From NCBI RefSeq assembly GCF_026210795.1, contig NC_089453.1:560501-624500 (forward strand): a stretch of 64,000 nucleotides of DNA. The letters run 5' to 3'. This DNA comes from Rhizophagus irregularis. Its lineage: Eukaryota; Glomeromycota; Glomeromycetes; Glomerales; Glomeraceae. Numbering within the stretch: the stretch's first letter is position 1; each line of letters begins with the position of its first letter. A program made the position numbers and the translations under genes. Shown one piece after another: positions 11,670-23,160 of this stretch. A model generated the notes under the pieces. That model ran no database searches, was not told where the DNA came from, and worked only from the letters and a program-made list of their open reading frames with translations.

Positions 11670-12900
11670 GATTCTTTTCCTAATAACCTGGATTGTATTT
11701 GGTTTTATCTTTTACATTTTGGGCGATAAATCAAAATAGTCGTTGTACATTGCATCAACAAAATTATTGATAATCACTGGATTGTTTCTTGCGATGAAAA
11801 TGACGAGATAAATTAAGATCCTTTCCTAACTATCGTTTATTTTCCTACATTTAATCTAATATTTCGCCTTCAGTATTCGAAATTCTTTTAAGTATGATAA
11901 TCAATCACCATGGATTCCAGGGTATTTTTAAAAAGGTAACACTTTAAAGTCTAAGATGTACATACGAATAAACCTATAATTACATTTCGGTTATGATATT
12001 GGTAACGATAAACTAGAGCGTCAGGAGACATTAAAATTTTTCTCTACGCAGGGTTTTTTATAAGGTCAATACGCAAAATTAACACCTAACCTCAAATAGT
12101 TAAAAAAAAAATAAGCAAATTAATCCCCTGACTTTATCATTATGTGATTTTTCCATTGTTCAGTCGATCCAACGTTAATTATTTACTAGTCTAAGGAAAA
12201 CCACCCTAACATCAAATATCATATAGTGAATTTTATTAATAAAATGTAAAAAAAACCATTATTGTATTGTTTCAATTATATCTTTCGACCAAAATAACCA
12301 TAATAATACTGTTTTTTATTTCCTAATAGCTTCAATATATTTTCTTCAACTGATACACTAGTTGGTCCAATATGATAAATATTGCACCCTTCACTAATTA
12401 AATCAACTAAATACATGATGTAATTGCACAAAAAAGGGTGCTTAATTTCGGAACTATGCGGTATTAAGCGCTTGAATCTGGATTTAAATGAAAAATTTTT
12501 GTGCATATTCCTTCAAGATTTTATCTTTGAGCTAATAGGCGATGGTGCTAAGCGTTGCGAGAAATTATTTTTTAATCACTCATAGTCATGATTCGCAATA
12601 TTGCAATACATTTCGATAAAGAGGGGTATTTAAAAAAGAATACTATTTTATTTTAAATCTAATTCACAAGTTAATTTACACATAACATGATTTACAGTAT
12701 ACGATACACATTATTTTAAGCGAATGTCTCTGCATCAGTTGAAAGGGAAATTTTTATTAAGCTAATTTTGTACACATGTAAAGTGAGCCAATAAAAAAAG
12801 GTTTGTCCAAAATTTGGATTTCCCGTGTTTTTCGACATTAATAAAATTATACAATAGATTCAAGTGAAGAAAATATCACTCGTTGAATGCAAAAAAAAAA
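11670..12900. other. Intergenic region without recognised gene
   Basis: A 76-codon minus-strand frame (12276-12506) has no recognised motif and could be chance or an old exon. The rest is AT-rich with no visible structure. Confidence 0.35.
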
Positions 12901-12919
12901 ATGTTGGTGAAACTCTCAT

Positions 12920-13099
12920 ACTAGAAACTAAATATGGAATCATTCATTGTACTGTACACACCAATAAAGAATCAACAAACATCAGCTGATATAATCATCT
13001 ATATTGTACATCTGTCTATACATTAAGTTAAACTTTTACCTTTGAGCGTTTTTTCGAAGGAAAACTAGCACCTTGAATTAAAATTATTTTACGAAAAAA
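12920..13099 (+). promoter_or_regulatory. Conserved upstream region, fusion gene copy 2
   Basis: It shares aactaaatatgga, tcattgtact, catcagctgatata and the run ending ttgaattaaaat with the DNA upstream of copies 1 and 3. These are the longest blocks of similarity outside exons in this family here and may contain core promoter and transcription start. Confidence 0.45.
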
Positions 13100-15544
13100 A
13101 TGTATTTGATTTCAGTGCCGAATCTTCCTCCAGTTTTTTCTATTCGCATTGAAGCTTCCAGTTTGTATTACATATATAAAGCAAACGTAACAACGGATAC
13201 TACAGTAGAGCTATTGCTGAAATGCTTTCAAGCTCATGTTAAAGATGTTTTTAATTACAAACTTAATTATGCCGGACAAGACTTACAAAATACTGATACT
13301 CTTAAAAATCTAGGATTAAAGGTGGGTGTTTATACGAGTATTTATGAAATTATTAATGATAAATAGGAGGGAAAAAAGAAGTACGCATGCACGTTAGTAA
13401 GTATTTTTTTTTCATTCTTAGGAAGGAAGCTATATTCGAGCAGCTCTAATTCCACTAAAACTTTATGTGAAAATGCAAGATGGAAAAGTTATAGAACTTC
13501 ATGTACCTGGATATAATAATAGAAGTATCTATATTATTAAATCAACGATTAGCAAATGTGAAGGCATTCCTGTTGATAAACAGCGGCTTTTTTTTTGTGG
13601 AAAAGAATTGGAAGATTCTAGCACCTTGAAATATTATAATATTCAAAAAGAGTCAACATTGGAACTAATTCTAATACCGATTGAACTTAATGTAAGAAAA
13701 AAAAATGGAGAAGTTATAAAACTTTATGTAAATGAAAATGACACTATCCATGATGTTAAACAAATGATTCAGAAATATAAAAGTATGTTTAAAATTGAAC
13801 TTCCTGTTTATAAACAATGCCTTCTTTTTTGCGGAGAACAATTGCATGATTCTAGCACCTTGAAAAGTTATAATATTCAAAATGAGTCAACATTGGAGCT
13901 AGCTATGGTTCCATTTAAACTTAATGTGAAAACTCCAGATGGAAAAATCATAGAACTTTCTGTAAACGAAGAAAACACTATCTATGAGGTTAAACAAATA
14001 ATTCAGGAATCTGAAGGTATTCCTAGTTATAAACAACGTCTTATTTTTGATAGAAACCAATTGCGTGGTTCTTGTACCTTGAAATATTTTAATATCCTAG
14101 AAGAGACAACATTGGAGTTAATTCTAGCTGAAAGTAGTTCTCTGATCCATGTAAGAACGTTAACCGGAAAAAACATTGTTTTGTCAGTATGTAAAAACCT
14201 TTTCCCTCGAAAAGATGTAAAAGATATTCCAACGTTACATCTCGTACTTAGATTGCGTGGAGGTATGCTTCAAGAAACTAGTGGACGTATAGATTTCAAT
14301 GCATTACCATCACTTATGCAATATATGCAAGTTCCTGGAAGATATTTACATGACAAGGTTCATGCTGGTATTGCCTGTAATTATTGTGGCAAAAGTGAAT
14401 GGAAAGGAGCAAGGTAAATAATTACTGTAGTTTAATCAATTTTTTATGGACATTATAAATATTTATTTTGACTCTTTTTGTGTCGGTTTGTTTCTCACAG
14501 ATATAAGTGTTCAGAATGTCTTGATTATGACTTGTGTTATGAGTGCATCAAAATATCCAAGTTGCTTCATGACGAACAGCATAATTTTTCGGAAATATTG
14601 GATCCAGAAAATCCAGATGATTTTCCAAAAGATATTCCCGTTAACCCTGTTACCATCTTACCAATACTTCCAACAAAAAAGGAAGAAATGCTAACCTTGC
14701 TACAAGAAGAAGAAAAGCGAAGGTTTTCATCAGAAATACAACAACAATATTATAAGGTTGGAAGTGACCCCACATCTGGAAAGGACTGGATGGATGTTAC
14801 AGATCAAATGCAACATAATTTGGTTCGAGAATTTGGTTACTCGGATGAAGCTGTACAATTATTACGACGTGCTCCGCAACTTTACCAAGGTAAAAAAAAG
14901 GAGGTGTTCTTTTTTTTGCTATTGCATTTGTAAATTTGATGTTCTTATTGCTTGCTTTATTTTCAGTCGATCCTGCATTTCGTACAACTCAAGTATATGT
15001 TCGCAATAATATTGCTTCTCGTGGAAATCTCAAAGAAGGAATGCTGGCACCTGACTGTCCACTAGTTCCCCTAATGAACGATAAAACTATTATTCAATTG
15101 CGTTCACTTTATCGACCAGAACGACCCTTTGTTCTTCTTGCAGGATCATATACCTGTCCATTATATCGATACATATCTCATGTGCTCAATGATATTTATA
15201 GTCTATATAAGAACGATGTAGACTTTTATATGATTCAAATTCGTGAAGCACACGCCAGTGACGTTTGGCCTATTGGTAATATTGTAGAAGTTAAGGAACA
15301 TCGTACGTTAGAAGAGCGGTTGACAGCTGCACGTACAATGGTTGAAGCTACTCAACTTGAGATTCCTGTACTAGCGGATACAATGGATAACACATTCTTG
15401 AATTTATATTCACCTTGGCCATTCCGATTCTTTGTAATTAAAGATGGTATTTTGAAACTTGTTGGAACGCCAAAAGAAGCACGTTATGATACAACGGATC
15501 TAGTTAACTGCTTAGATGCTCTTTTGAATGAAAAAATCATCTGA
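13100..15544 (+). CDS. Ubiquitin-repeat / ZZ finger / deiodinase-like fusion, copy 2
   Basis: Four exons (13100-13321, 13422-14413, 14501-14889, 14967-15544) encode 726 residues. Order: ubiquitin-like repeats at about 1-84, 85-160, 161-240 and 241-312, including YNIQKESTL as in ubiquitin. Next is a shortened ubiquitin at 313-355 that keeps the VxTLTGK start and ends [10 protein letters not shown], followed by Met356. A ZZ zinc finger follows (C393, C396, C408, C411, C417, C420, H428, H432), then a charged linker to 534. The thioredoxin-fold domain at about 535-722 resembles iodothyronine deiodinases: GSYTCP with Cys598 at the selenocysteine position, EAHASD (628-633), then [13 protein letters not shown]. 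Thyroid hormone is not expected in a fungus, so the substrate is unknown. A one-base shift near 15530 ends the protein earlier than in copy 3. Confidence 0.9.
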
Positions 15545-16206
15545 ATCTGATCCTGATTCTCCATCGCGTAAAAAAAGAAGGGTGTAAATCATTATCTTCT
15601 TACTAGAGCATAATTAAAATGCCGTTTAATTACTTCATATCTCATTTTGATGGAATATTTTATAATTAATAAATACAAATTATTTTGCTTAAATTTGATT
15701 GCGTTGTTTAATGAATCAAAAAACGTGTTTATCACTTTTGTCGCATACATCTACATCCATTGCGTCATTGTGGTTTATAATCGAGAAAATTTAATTTTTA
15801 CTGCAACTCTGCTTTATTTGATAATATAAAATTTATATCTGCACGTATCCAGCCGCCATTGGAATTAAGGTGGATGTAAAAACAATATAATAACGCAACG
15901 CACTTATCTACGCTAGGGAATTTTCTTTGAATTTTTATTTCGGATAAAGGTTCCGAACAAAAAATACTATTAATCCTTAAAAATAGCGATAAAAGCATTT
16001 AACCCCTAATTTATGATAAAATATAATTAGTAAAATCCGGTGAAACTTATAACACAAAATCTGCGTTCAGACAATACAAAATTGCAAAGTGTAACCTTTT
16101 TGACATCTTTAATTTTTTTAATATACTGTATCTTACTTTTTTATTTATTTATTTTTTTTTTAGAATAATTCTACTACTGTAATTCATGCTGAAATATGAT
16201 CATACA
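15545..16206. other. 3' flank of fusion gene copy 2
   Basis: The first 43 bases still read as a serine-rich tail ending PSRKKRRV in the frame used by copy 3. The remainder is AT-rich and partly matches the flank of copy 3 (for example cattttgatggaata). No gene is recognised. Confidence 0.5.
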
Positions 16207-16375
16207 AAAATAAATAAGGCTGCAAAGTTGCCAAAACAAGATACAAATAAAAAATAATAAATTGCTGAGACAACGAAATGATTAGATCTTCACATTTTCT
16301 TCTCGTTTTAAATTATTCAATTCTCATAAACGTACTTATCAATAATATGAATTCTAAAACATTAAGTTATAACAA
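16207..16375 (-). repeat. Displaced 3' flank of the AIG1-type GTPase
   Basis: The stretch aligns with 10567-10732 (aaagttgccaaaacaa, aataataaatt, acattaagt and intervening sequence) with scattered changes. It is the flank of the GTPase relic without the gene, and it abuts the transporter pseudogene, so it marks a rearrangement point. Confidence 0.7.
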
Positions 16376-17459
16376 GTGAATTTGCGAGTAAAAAAAAGGC
16401 GTGGAGCGATGATGGCGTCCGTTTTTGCAATGCAAGGATTTGGAATTTTATTCGCTGGAGTTGTATCTTTTGTTACTTTATTAGCTTTTCGACCGTTAAT
16501 TTTATCAAATTCACAAAATCTTGATTATGTTTGGCGTATCTTTATTGGTGTCGGTATTATTCCCTACAATCGCACTTTATTTTCGTTTAACAATTCCTGA
16601 AACTCCAAGATTTACTATAGATGTTCAAGGAAATGTTGAAAAAGGTGAAATTGAATCAGAATATAGAATCGTAATACAAAAAGCTACTTGGAAAGATTTC
16701 ATACATCATTTTGGACAATGGGAAAATGGAAAAGTTTTACTTGGAACTTCTGTTACTTGGTTCGCTCATGATGTTGCTTATTATGGTATTGGTATAAATA
16801 ATGCTATAATATTAGAAGCTATAGGTTATGTAAAAACTGAAGATGCTTATCAATCTTTATTTAATATTTCTGTTGGAAATATTGTTATAACTCTTATGGG
16901 TACAATACCAGGTTATTGGTTTACAGTATTTTTAGTAGATTCTTTAGGTAGAAAATATATTCAATTACAAGGTTTCGCTTTACTTACAATAATATTTATA
17001 ATTATGGGTTTGGTTATAAAGAAATTATTACAAAACCAATTCCAATTTTTTCAAAATTTTGGTCCAAATGCAAAACCACTTTTATCGTACCAGGTGAAGT
17101 TTTTCCAACAAGATATCGTTCAACTTGTCATGGAATTTCTGCTGCTTCTGGTAAATTAGGTCTATAATTTTTCAATTCGTATTTTTAAAATTAAAAGATA
17201 TTGGAGGAAAAAATCAATCCGTTAATCATTTATTTAAATTTTTTGGTTTTTTCACTTTTATTGGATTTTTATTTACTTTATTAATACCTGAAACAAAAGG
17301 TTTAACTTTAGAAGAATTATCTAATGAAAAAAAATTATTCATATTGATAAAGATACAAAAGATATTATTATTGACGATCCTACTATATTATCTTCGAGAA
17401 GTATTAGAAAATCTAGAGCTTGGTATGAGGAGGATGATGATTTTAGTGATGCTTCATAA
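16376..17459 (+). pseudogene. PHO84-type phosphate transporter pseudogene
   Basis: This matches the C-terminal part of a major-facilitator phosphate:H+ symporter. It reads KKRRGAMMASVFAMQGFG, LDYVWRIFIGVG, then, shifted, IALYFRLTIPETPRF (about 16577-16620), GTSVTWFAHDVAYYGIGINN (16740-16800), [33 protein letters not shown] (17089-17140), and LLIPETKGLTLEELS (17278-17325). These are hallmark segments of the PHS family. Frame changes near 16560, 17050-17085, 17150 and 17335 and the absence of the first six or so helices show it is a broken, 5'-truncated copy. An acidic tail ending DDDFSDAS stops at 17459. The left break coincides with the end of the displaced GTPase flank. Confidence 0.85.
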
Positions 17460-17813
17460 TTTTATTTATATTAGTTATTTATCTGTTATTAAAATTAAAA
17501 ACTTTTTTCGATTAAATTTTCCTCAGAATGACACAAAATGCTAAAATTAGATGTAAAGTATTTGTGTAACGACAAATTAAATATAAAAAAAAATTTTCAA
17601 ATCTTTTTCCTCGATAATAAATTTATTAAATTATTTAAATTATTGTAAACAAAAAAAAACCAAAATAATTTATGATTTTTGTTTTTAAGAAAAAAAAAAA
17701 AATTGTATTCCTTTAAGACTTTCGTAGCTGGTCGACTTATCCTAAAGTCAAGACCCTTATTAAATAAATTTATTTATGACCAAAGAAATTTTACTAATAC
17801 ATCATCATTACTC
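17460..17813 (+). promoter_or_regulatory. Upstream region of tRNase Z gene with possible presequence
   Basis: An ATG at 17672 opens a frame that meets an A13 tract at 17690-17702. After the tract, in the frame of the gene, comes LYSFKTFVAGRLILKSRP, a basic, hydroxylated stretch like a mitochondrial presequence, running into the ATG at 17814. The frame is off by one base at the A tract. Confidence 0.45.
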
Positions 17814-20800
17814 ATGAAATCTTATATTCAAATACTTGGTAGTGGAACTTTTGATGTTAATCCTTCAGTATTAGTTCATTATGATAATCAAAAAGGTTGT
17901 AAAAGATATTTATTTAATTGTGGTGAAGGAACACAAAGAATTTGTTTACAAAATAAATTAAGACTCGTAAAGACAAAAAATATTTTTCTTACTAGAGTGA
18001 ATTGGGAATGTGTTGGAGGTCTTCCTGGTATTTAAAAAAAAAATTTTTTTTTATAATTTTAATTCTATTTAATGTTTTTTTAAAGTTTTTAAAAATGTAT
18101 ATATATATATATATTTTACACAAAAAAAAATTAATCATCTTTTAAATTAATTAGGAATGCTTCTTACATTGGCTGATACTGGAACAAAAGATATAAAAAT
18201 TTTTGGTGGCGAAAATTTAACTCATTTCCTTACAGCTACCAGAGGTTTCGTTATGAGGTAATTACAGAAAAAAAAAATTTAGTATTTATTTTTTTCGATA
18301 TAACGATTTATTTTTTTTTGTCGTTTGCTTAGATCGACCATGTCAGTAGAAACACATGAATTTCAAGAAGATGGAATGGAATTTAAAGATGAAAATTTAA
18401 CAATTCTTCCAGTATTTCTTTATCCAGAATGGCAAAAAAATATTACTTCTTCGTCATCTTCAACACAAAATCTTGAAACTGGTACAAAACGTACAAGAGA
18501 TTCCACTTTGGATGAAATTAATAGTAATTCTACGTTAAAATACAAAAAGGAAATTCTATCATTGATGTTTAATCAAGGTCAATTATCCAATGATCCTAAA
18601 TCATCGAATAAGAAAAGATCAAAGTATGATGAAGATATTGACACAGCAATGAATATTTCTGATGAACCTCAGGATAATCAAATGATGCAAACGTCGAAAA
18701 AATCAAATAGTGGAAAGTCTTCACCAAATCGTGGGGATAATAAAGCCTCGTTACGTGAGAGAAGAAAAGAAGTGTTTCCAAAAAGATTACCGAAATCCCA
18801 ACATTCTTTTACATCAGTAGCTTATATTTGTAAAGGACCTGATTACAAAGGAAAGTTTGATCCACTTGCTGCAAAAGCATTAGGGTTGGAACCTGGACCC
18901 CAATATGGTAGGATATTTATCTAATAATTTAAAATTCTTTTTAATAACAATTATCATTTTCGCTAACTTATTTGATTTTATACAGCTGATTTGGTGCGAG
19001 GAAATTCTGTTACAGCCCCAGACGGTACTGTCATCCATCCGCATCAAGTTATGGGTCCATCACGTCCTGGAATGGTAATAATCAAATTAATATTGCTAAA
19101 TTTTATAGATTAATTAAATTAAATATTTTATATATTTAGACTTTTATTATATTGGATGTTCCTTCTACTTCGTATATTTCTTCAGTGTGTGAGTCACCTG
19201 AATTTGTTACATATCAGACAAGTAATAAGGATACACAACCTCGAGTTATTATTCATATGGTTGGAAACGGTGTATTAGAAGATAAAAGATATCAGGAATG
19301 GATGAACAAATTTGGTCCAGAAACTGAGGTGAGAGTGATATAATATTAAATTATGTGTAATTATATTAAATTTTAGTCACATAATTTAACATAATGTTTC
19401 ATTTATTTATTATTAGCATATCATTGCAAATGAGAAATATTGTCCTCAACGAATTATTTTTTACAGTTCGGCGCTTAGTCAGTTAAAATTGTCTAAAATT
19501 GATGAAAACCATTTTCGCATTCCGTATTATTCTAATGAACCAATCAAACAATTGAAATCATGTTTGTATTTTTATCTTCTTAATTTTAATAGTACAGAAT
19601 CTCAAGTTCTAATTTTTTGTTTTTTTTTTTAATGTAGTGGATAACATTCCTAAGAAGGCATCATTCGCTGTTCCAATGATGATATATCAAACAGAACCAA
19701 GCTTTAAACTTGATATGTCCCAGTTAGGACCTGTATTTGATCATAATATAGAATCTGATAAATTATTAGAGTCATCAGATGATTATCTTAACATTGCGGA
19801 AGAAGTTAAGCAGGAAGTTGCGAGATCGCATTCAGAAGCAAAAAATATCCCCGGTAAAGACGTTATTATCACAACACTTGGAACAGGATCAACTTTCCCT
19901 TCGAAGTATCGAAATGGTAAATTCTTTATTATTATTTACAATAAAAGCAATTATTTATTTATATCACAAATTTTTACGATTAGTGAGTGCAACCTTGATT
20001 AAAATTCCAAATAATGGATTTATTCTTCTCGATGTTGGGGAAGGAACACTTGGTTCAATGTCAAGACACTTTGGACCATATGATCAACCTCATGGTAATG
20101 ACCAAACAAGTTTAGAAAGTTGCATAAGCAGTTTGAAATGTATTTTTATATCGCATATGCACGCAGATCACCATCTTGGCATAGTTCGCGTTTTGAAGAA
20201 ATGGAATGAGGTAAACGGTTGATTGATTTTATTTTTTTTTAAAAAAAAAAAAATTTAATATTATAAGATTTTATTTCAAATTTTTTTACTTTCTCAAAAC
20301 CTAACCTTTTTGCAAGATAATAGATATATAAGGGTGTGGATGATGCAACAATTTCCGTATTTGGACCCTCGAGATTACGGAAATGGCTTGACGAATATAG
20401 TGATGTTGAGGATATTGGATTTTCTAAAGTTAAATTTATAGATAATAAAGACCTTTTATTTTGGAAGCAACAAAAAGGGAATAATACTAGTTTAGATAGG
20501 TAAGTTTATTATTATGAAAGAGACTGAAAGTTATTGAAAGAGATCCATTAAACGTAATTAAAAATTAATTTATACAATTTCTAAAATAATACGAATATAG
20601 CCTACAATATTTGAAGAACTCAATGAGAATTAATAAAGTTGAGACTGTGGCAGTAATTCATTGTCCTAATTCTTTTGGTATAAGCATAGAACATTCTGAT
20701 GGCTGGAAAATTGTGTAAGTTTATGAAAAGAAAATTCAACGCGTTTTTTTTTAAAAAAAAAATGAATCATTTTAATTAATTAATACTAATAATCTTTTAT

Positions 20801-21308
20801 TAGTTATTCTGGTGATACTCGACCTTGTGATGATCTTGTGCGTGTTGGTAAGGACGCTACGCTTTTAATTCACGAGGCAACCTTTGAGAATGATTTGACA
20901 GAGCAAGCCTTAAGTAAAAATCATAGTACAACGGAAGAAGCCGTTTCAGTAGGCGAAAGGTGTGTTATATATTTAATATATATATTAATTTTTTACTTAA
21001 TAAATTATTAACAATCTTAAAAATTTTTTTTTAAAAAAAACAATAGGATGAATGCACATACCTTATTATTAACTCATTTTAGTCAAAGGTATCCAAAAGT
21101 ACCAGTATTTACCGATGATCATGGTAGAGTTGGAATTAGTTTTGATTTAATGCAGGTAAGTATTGGTGAATTATATAAACTTCCCAAGTTTGTTAAAGCT
21201 TTAAAGGTATTATATGCAGATGAAAATGAAGCAGGTATTGAGGAAGATGATAATGTATATGAAGAAGTTTATATTGAAGATGAGGAAGATGATAATGAAA
21301 ATAAATAA
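17814..21308 (+). CDS. TRZ1: tRNase Z, long form (tRNA 3'-end endonuclease)
   Basis: Twelve exons keep one frame for 839 residues: 17814-18027, 18155-18257, 18333-18907, 18986-19074, 19140-19328, 19417-19561, 19638-19916, 19984-20210, 20333-20499, 20601-20714, 20804-20959 and 21047-21308. It removes 3' trailers from tRNA precursors in nucleus and mitochondria. The N-terminal half is the degenerate metallo-beta-lactamase domain ([21 protein letters not shown]). The C-terminal half is catalytic: [15 protein letters not shown], metal motif SHMHADHH with H588, H590, D592 and H593, then YSGDTRP, the NHSTTEEA motif, [10 protein letters not shown] and FDLM. Length fits long-form tRNase Z (about 830). 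An acidic tail ends the protein. The basic low-complexity insert in exon 3 (about residues 140-240) is unusual. Start chosen at the first in-frame ATG before [11 protein letters not shown]; a longer mitochondrial start is possible. Confidence 0.95.
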
Positions 21309-22489
21309 GTTTATTAAATATAAAAATCTATTAACGTACTTTTTTAATATTTATCGTTATTATTATTTATTATTGTTTCAATAAATAAAATATTTTTCCT
21401 TTTTTTTTACAAACTTAATTAGATTAATAATGATTTAATAGTTAATAAATAATTAATTTATAAGATTCACTATAAAGACTACGAAATTTAAGAATTAAAC
21501 TTGTTCAATTCAGAATTTTTTTTATTATTATTTATTGCAATATCAATAGGTTATTTTCCAGATTTTTTTGGTATCAGTTTTTCTTTTGTGTAAGGTGAAG
21601 TATTACATTTATAATCTACATCATAAACGTGTAATGTTCTGTAAATCTTTCTGATAAAGTTTTTTTAACAAAAAAAAATTTTAATCCTTCACTGTAATTG
21701 ATTTTCGAATTTAAATTAATGTCGAATTTCCCAATAGTGTAATTTGAATAATGAACAATGTCAAGAATGTGGAAAATGCAAATATTATTGCAAGTCGTGC
21801 AACTCAACATTTTTCCTTTATAACTTTGCATATTAGACTAGTGGTGATTCGAATCTTGACAAACTAATTCAAAGATCACAACCTAATGCATATGATCTAT
21901 ACAACTTAATTGAATGAATTGATCGAATTTTGAAAATATTGAACTTATTGTTCGTAGAGTGTACCAATCGAAAATTGGAACTTAAACAAGTCTGAATGTA
22001 CACGGGAAAATAAAAAGCATTCAAGTTCAGAGTTTTTAAATTAAATTAGGTGAGACGCTAAGGAAACAGCAAAAATGGCGTAATAGAACTAAACGTCACG
22101 TGATTTCAGAATGTAACAAACGATGGGAAAGAAAGTAATAAGAATTTTGATGATGAAGAAATTTGTTGTCAAATGAAATATTTGACAGAACAAGGAGAAT
22201 TTGTAGAAAAGCTTGTTCATCATATTAACTATAGGAATATCATAAAGTACCCGACCTTATACAACTATGTCCCATCAAATAAAGTGATCTCAGAAGAAGA
22301 TGTATCGCCAAAGAAGATCAAGGCGAAGTCAAGAAGAAATCTTAAGTATTGATCTAGTGCTTAAAAAGGTTTCATTACCACACCTTACATTTAATGAGCC
22401 GTATGGTGGATTTATTGAAGAGTTTTTCGTTTTATTTGGAGGCTTAATTATTCTAATAGTAATATCATAACGTAGAAATTATAATTTTT
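21309..22489. other. Intergenic region without recognised gene
   Basis: The 3' flank of the tRNase Z gene. At 22020-22350 there are short glutamate/lysine-rich frames on the plus strand broken by stops, possibly an old gene, not identified. Confidence 0.35.
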
Positions 22490-22853
22490 TATTATTTTTT
22501 TAAAACAACTTGAAAATAGGGTGGATCATTCCTCATCTTACAGTATTTACATGAGGCAAGAGTTTTCTTGAAAGAAAAATACGGCGTTAGTTTTAGCGTG
22601 TACAACCGTTCTTGTTGTTTCTACTGTTTTTAAACAGCGGAGTTTTGTTTGTTTTCTGTTATTATTTTACTTTAACTTTGGTTACCGTTGGTAAGGTTTT
22701 ACGTGTTTAATTCTTTACTAAGGTTTTTACAAGATTTGTTATCAGATAGTTTTTTTACTATAGATCTTATATCTGTAAATTGGCACTCTGTACTGGTTTT
22801 TCTTTAATAAATAAATATGCACTTTGCGCTTTACCTACCAAAAAAAAAAAAAG
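22490..22853 (+). mobile_element. Possible poly(A)-ended retroposon 3' end
   Basis: A T-rich, gene-less stretch ends with aataaataaatatgcactttgcgctttacctacc directly followed by A13. A polyadenylation-like signal 30 bp before a genomic A run suggests a reverse-transcribed 3' end. No reverse transcriptase is seen, and the A run also abuts the GTPase relic, so coincidence cannot be excluded. Confidence 0.3.
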
Positions 22854-22869
22854 TTAAAAAAAACAATCT

Positions 22870-23160
22870 TATTTTACGTCTCAGTAGATTTTCTCAACTA
22901 TTACTTTTCCAATAATTCTCAAACATATGTTCGCTACTGACCTTGATCACTGGCTTGCCCGCTTAAAAGACAACATCAAAAAATCTCAAAAGCGCCATTT
23001 ATAAGTTGGTTTCTTGAAACTTTTGGCTTTCCTGACATAGAGTAAACACTAAAGCTAGCAGTTAGTTGATATAATGAAGCCAGCGACTGGCACGACGTTA
23101 AAGAAATTTGAAGCTGTTCTCAATCTCCTGGGATGAGCTGAGGATCTTTAGATGTTGTCA
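22870..23160 (-). pseudogene. AIG1-type GTPase C-terminal relic
   Basis: The minus strand aligns with 10767-11040 of the first GTPase relic: the segment over gtagattttctcaactatt, the cttgcccgc...aaaagacaacatca block, ctttcctgacata, and agttgatataatgaagcc. Small deletions break the frame. The P-loop half is missing. Its position 1.7 kb before fusion copy 3 repeats the neighbour relation seen between the first GTPase relic and copy 2. Confidence 0.7.

Noticed and set aside
13671-13880. Minus-strand open frame within fusion copy 2
   Set aside because: It is the antisense of the ubiquitin-like repeats, with a similar antisense frame in copy 3 (25128-25373); coding evidence is all on the plus strand.
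13100-15544. Selenocysteine (TGA-encoded) in the deiodinase-like domain
   Set aside because: The active-site codon is TGT in both intact copies, so the residue is Cys and no selenocysteine insertion is needed.
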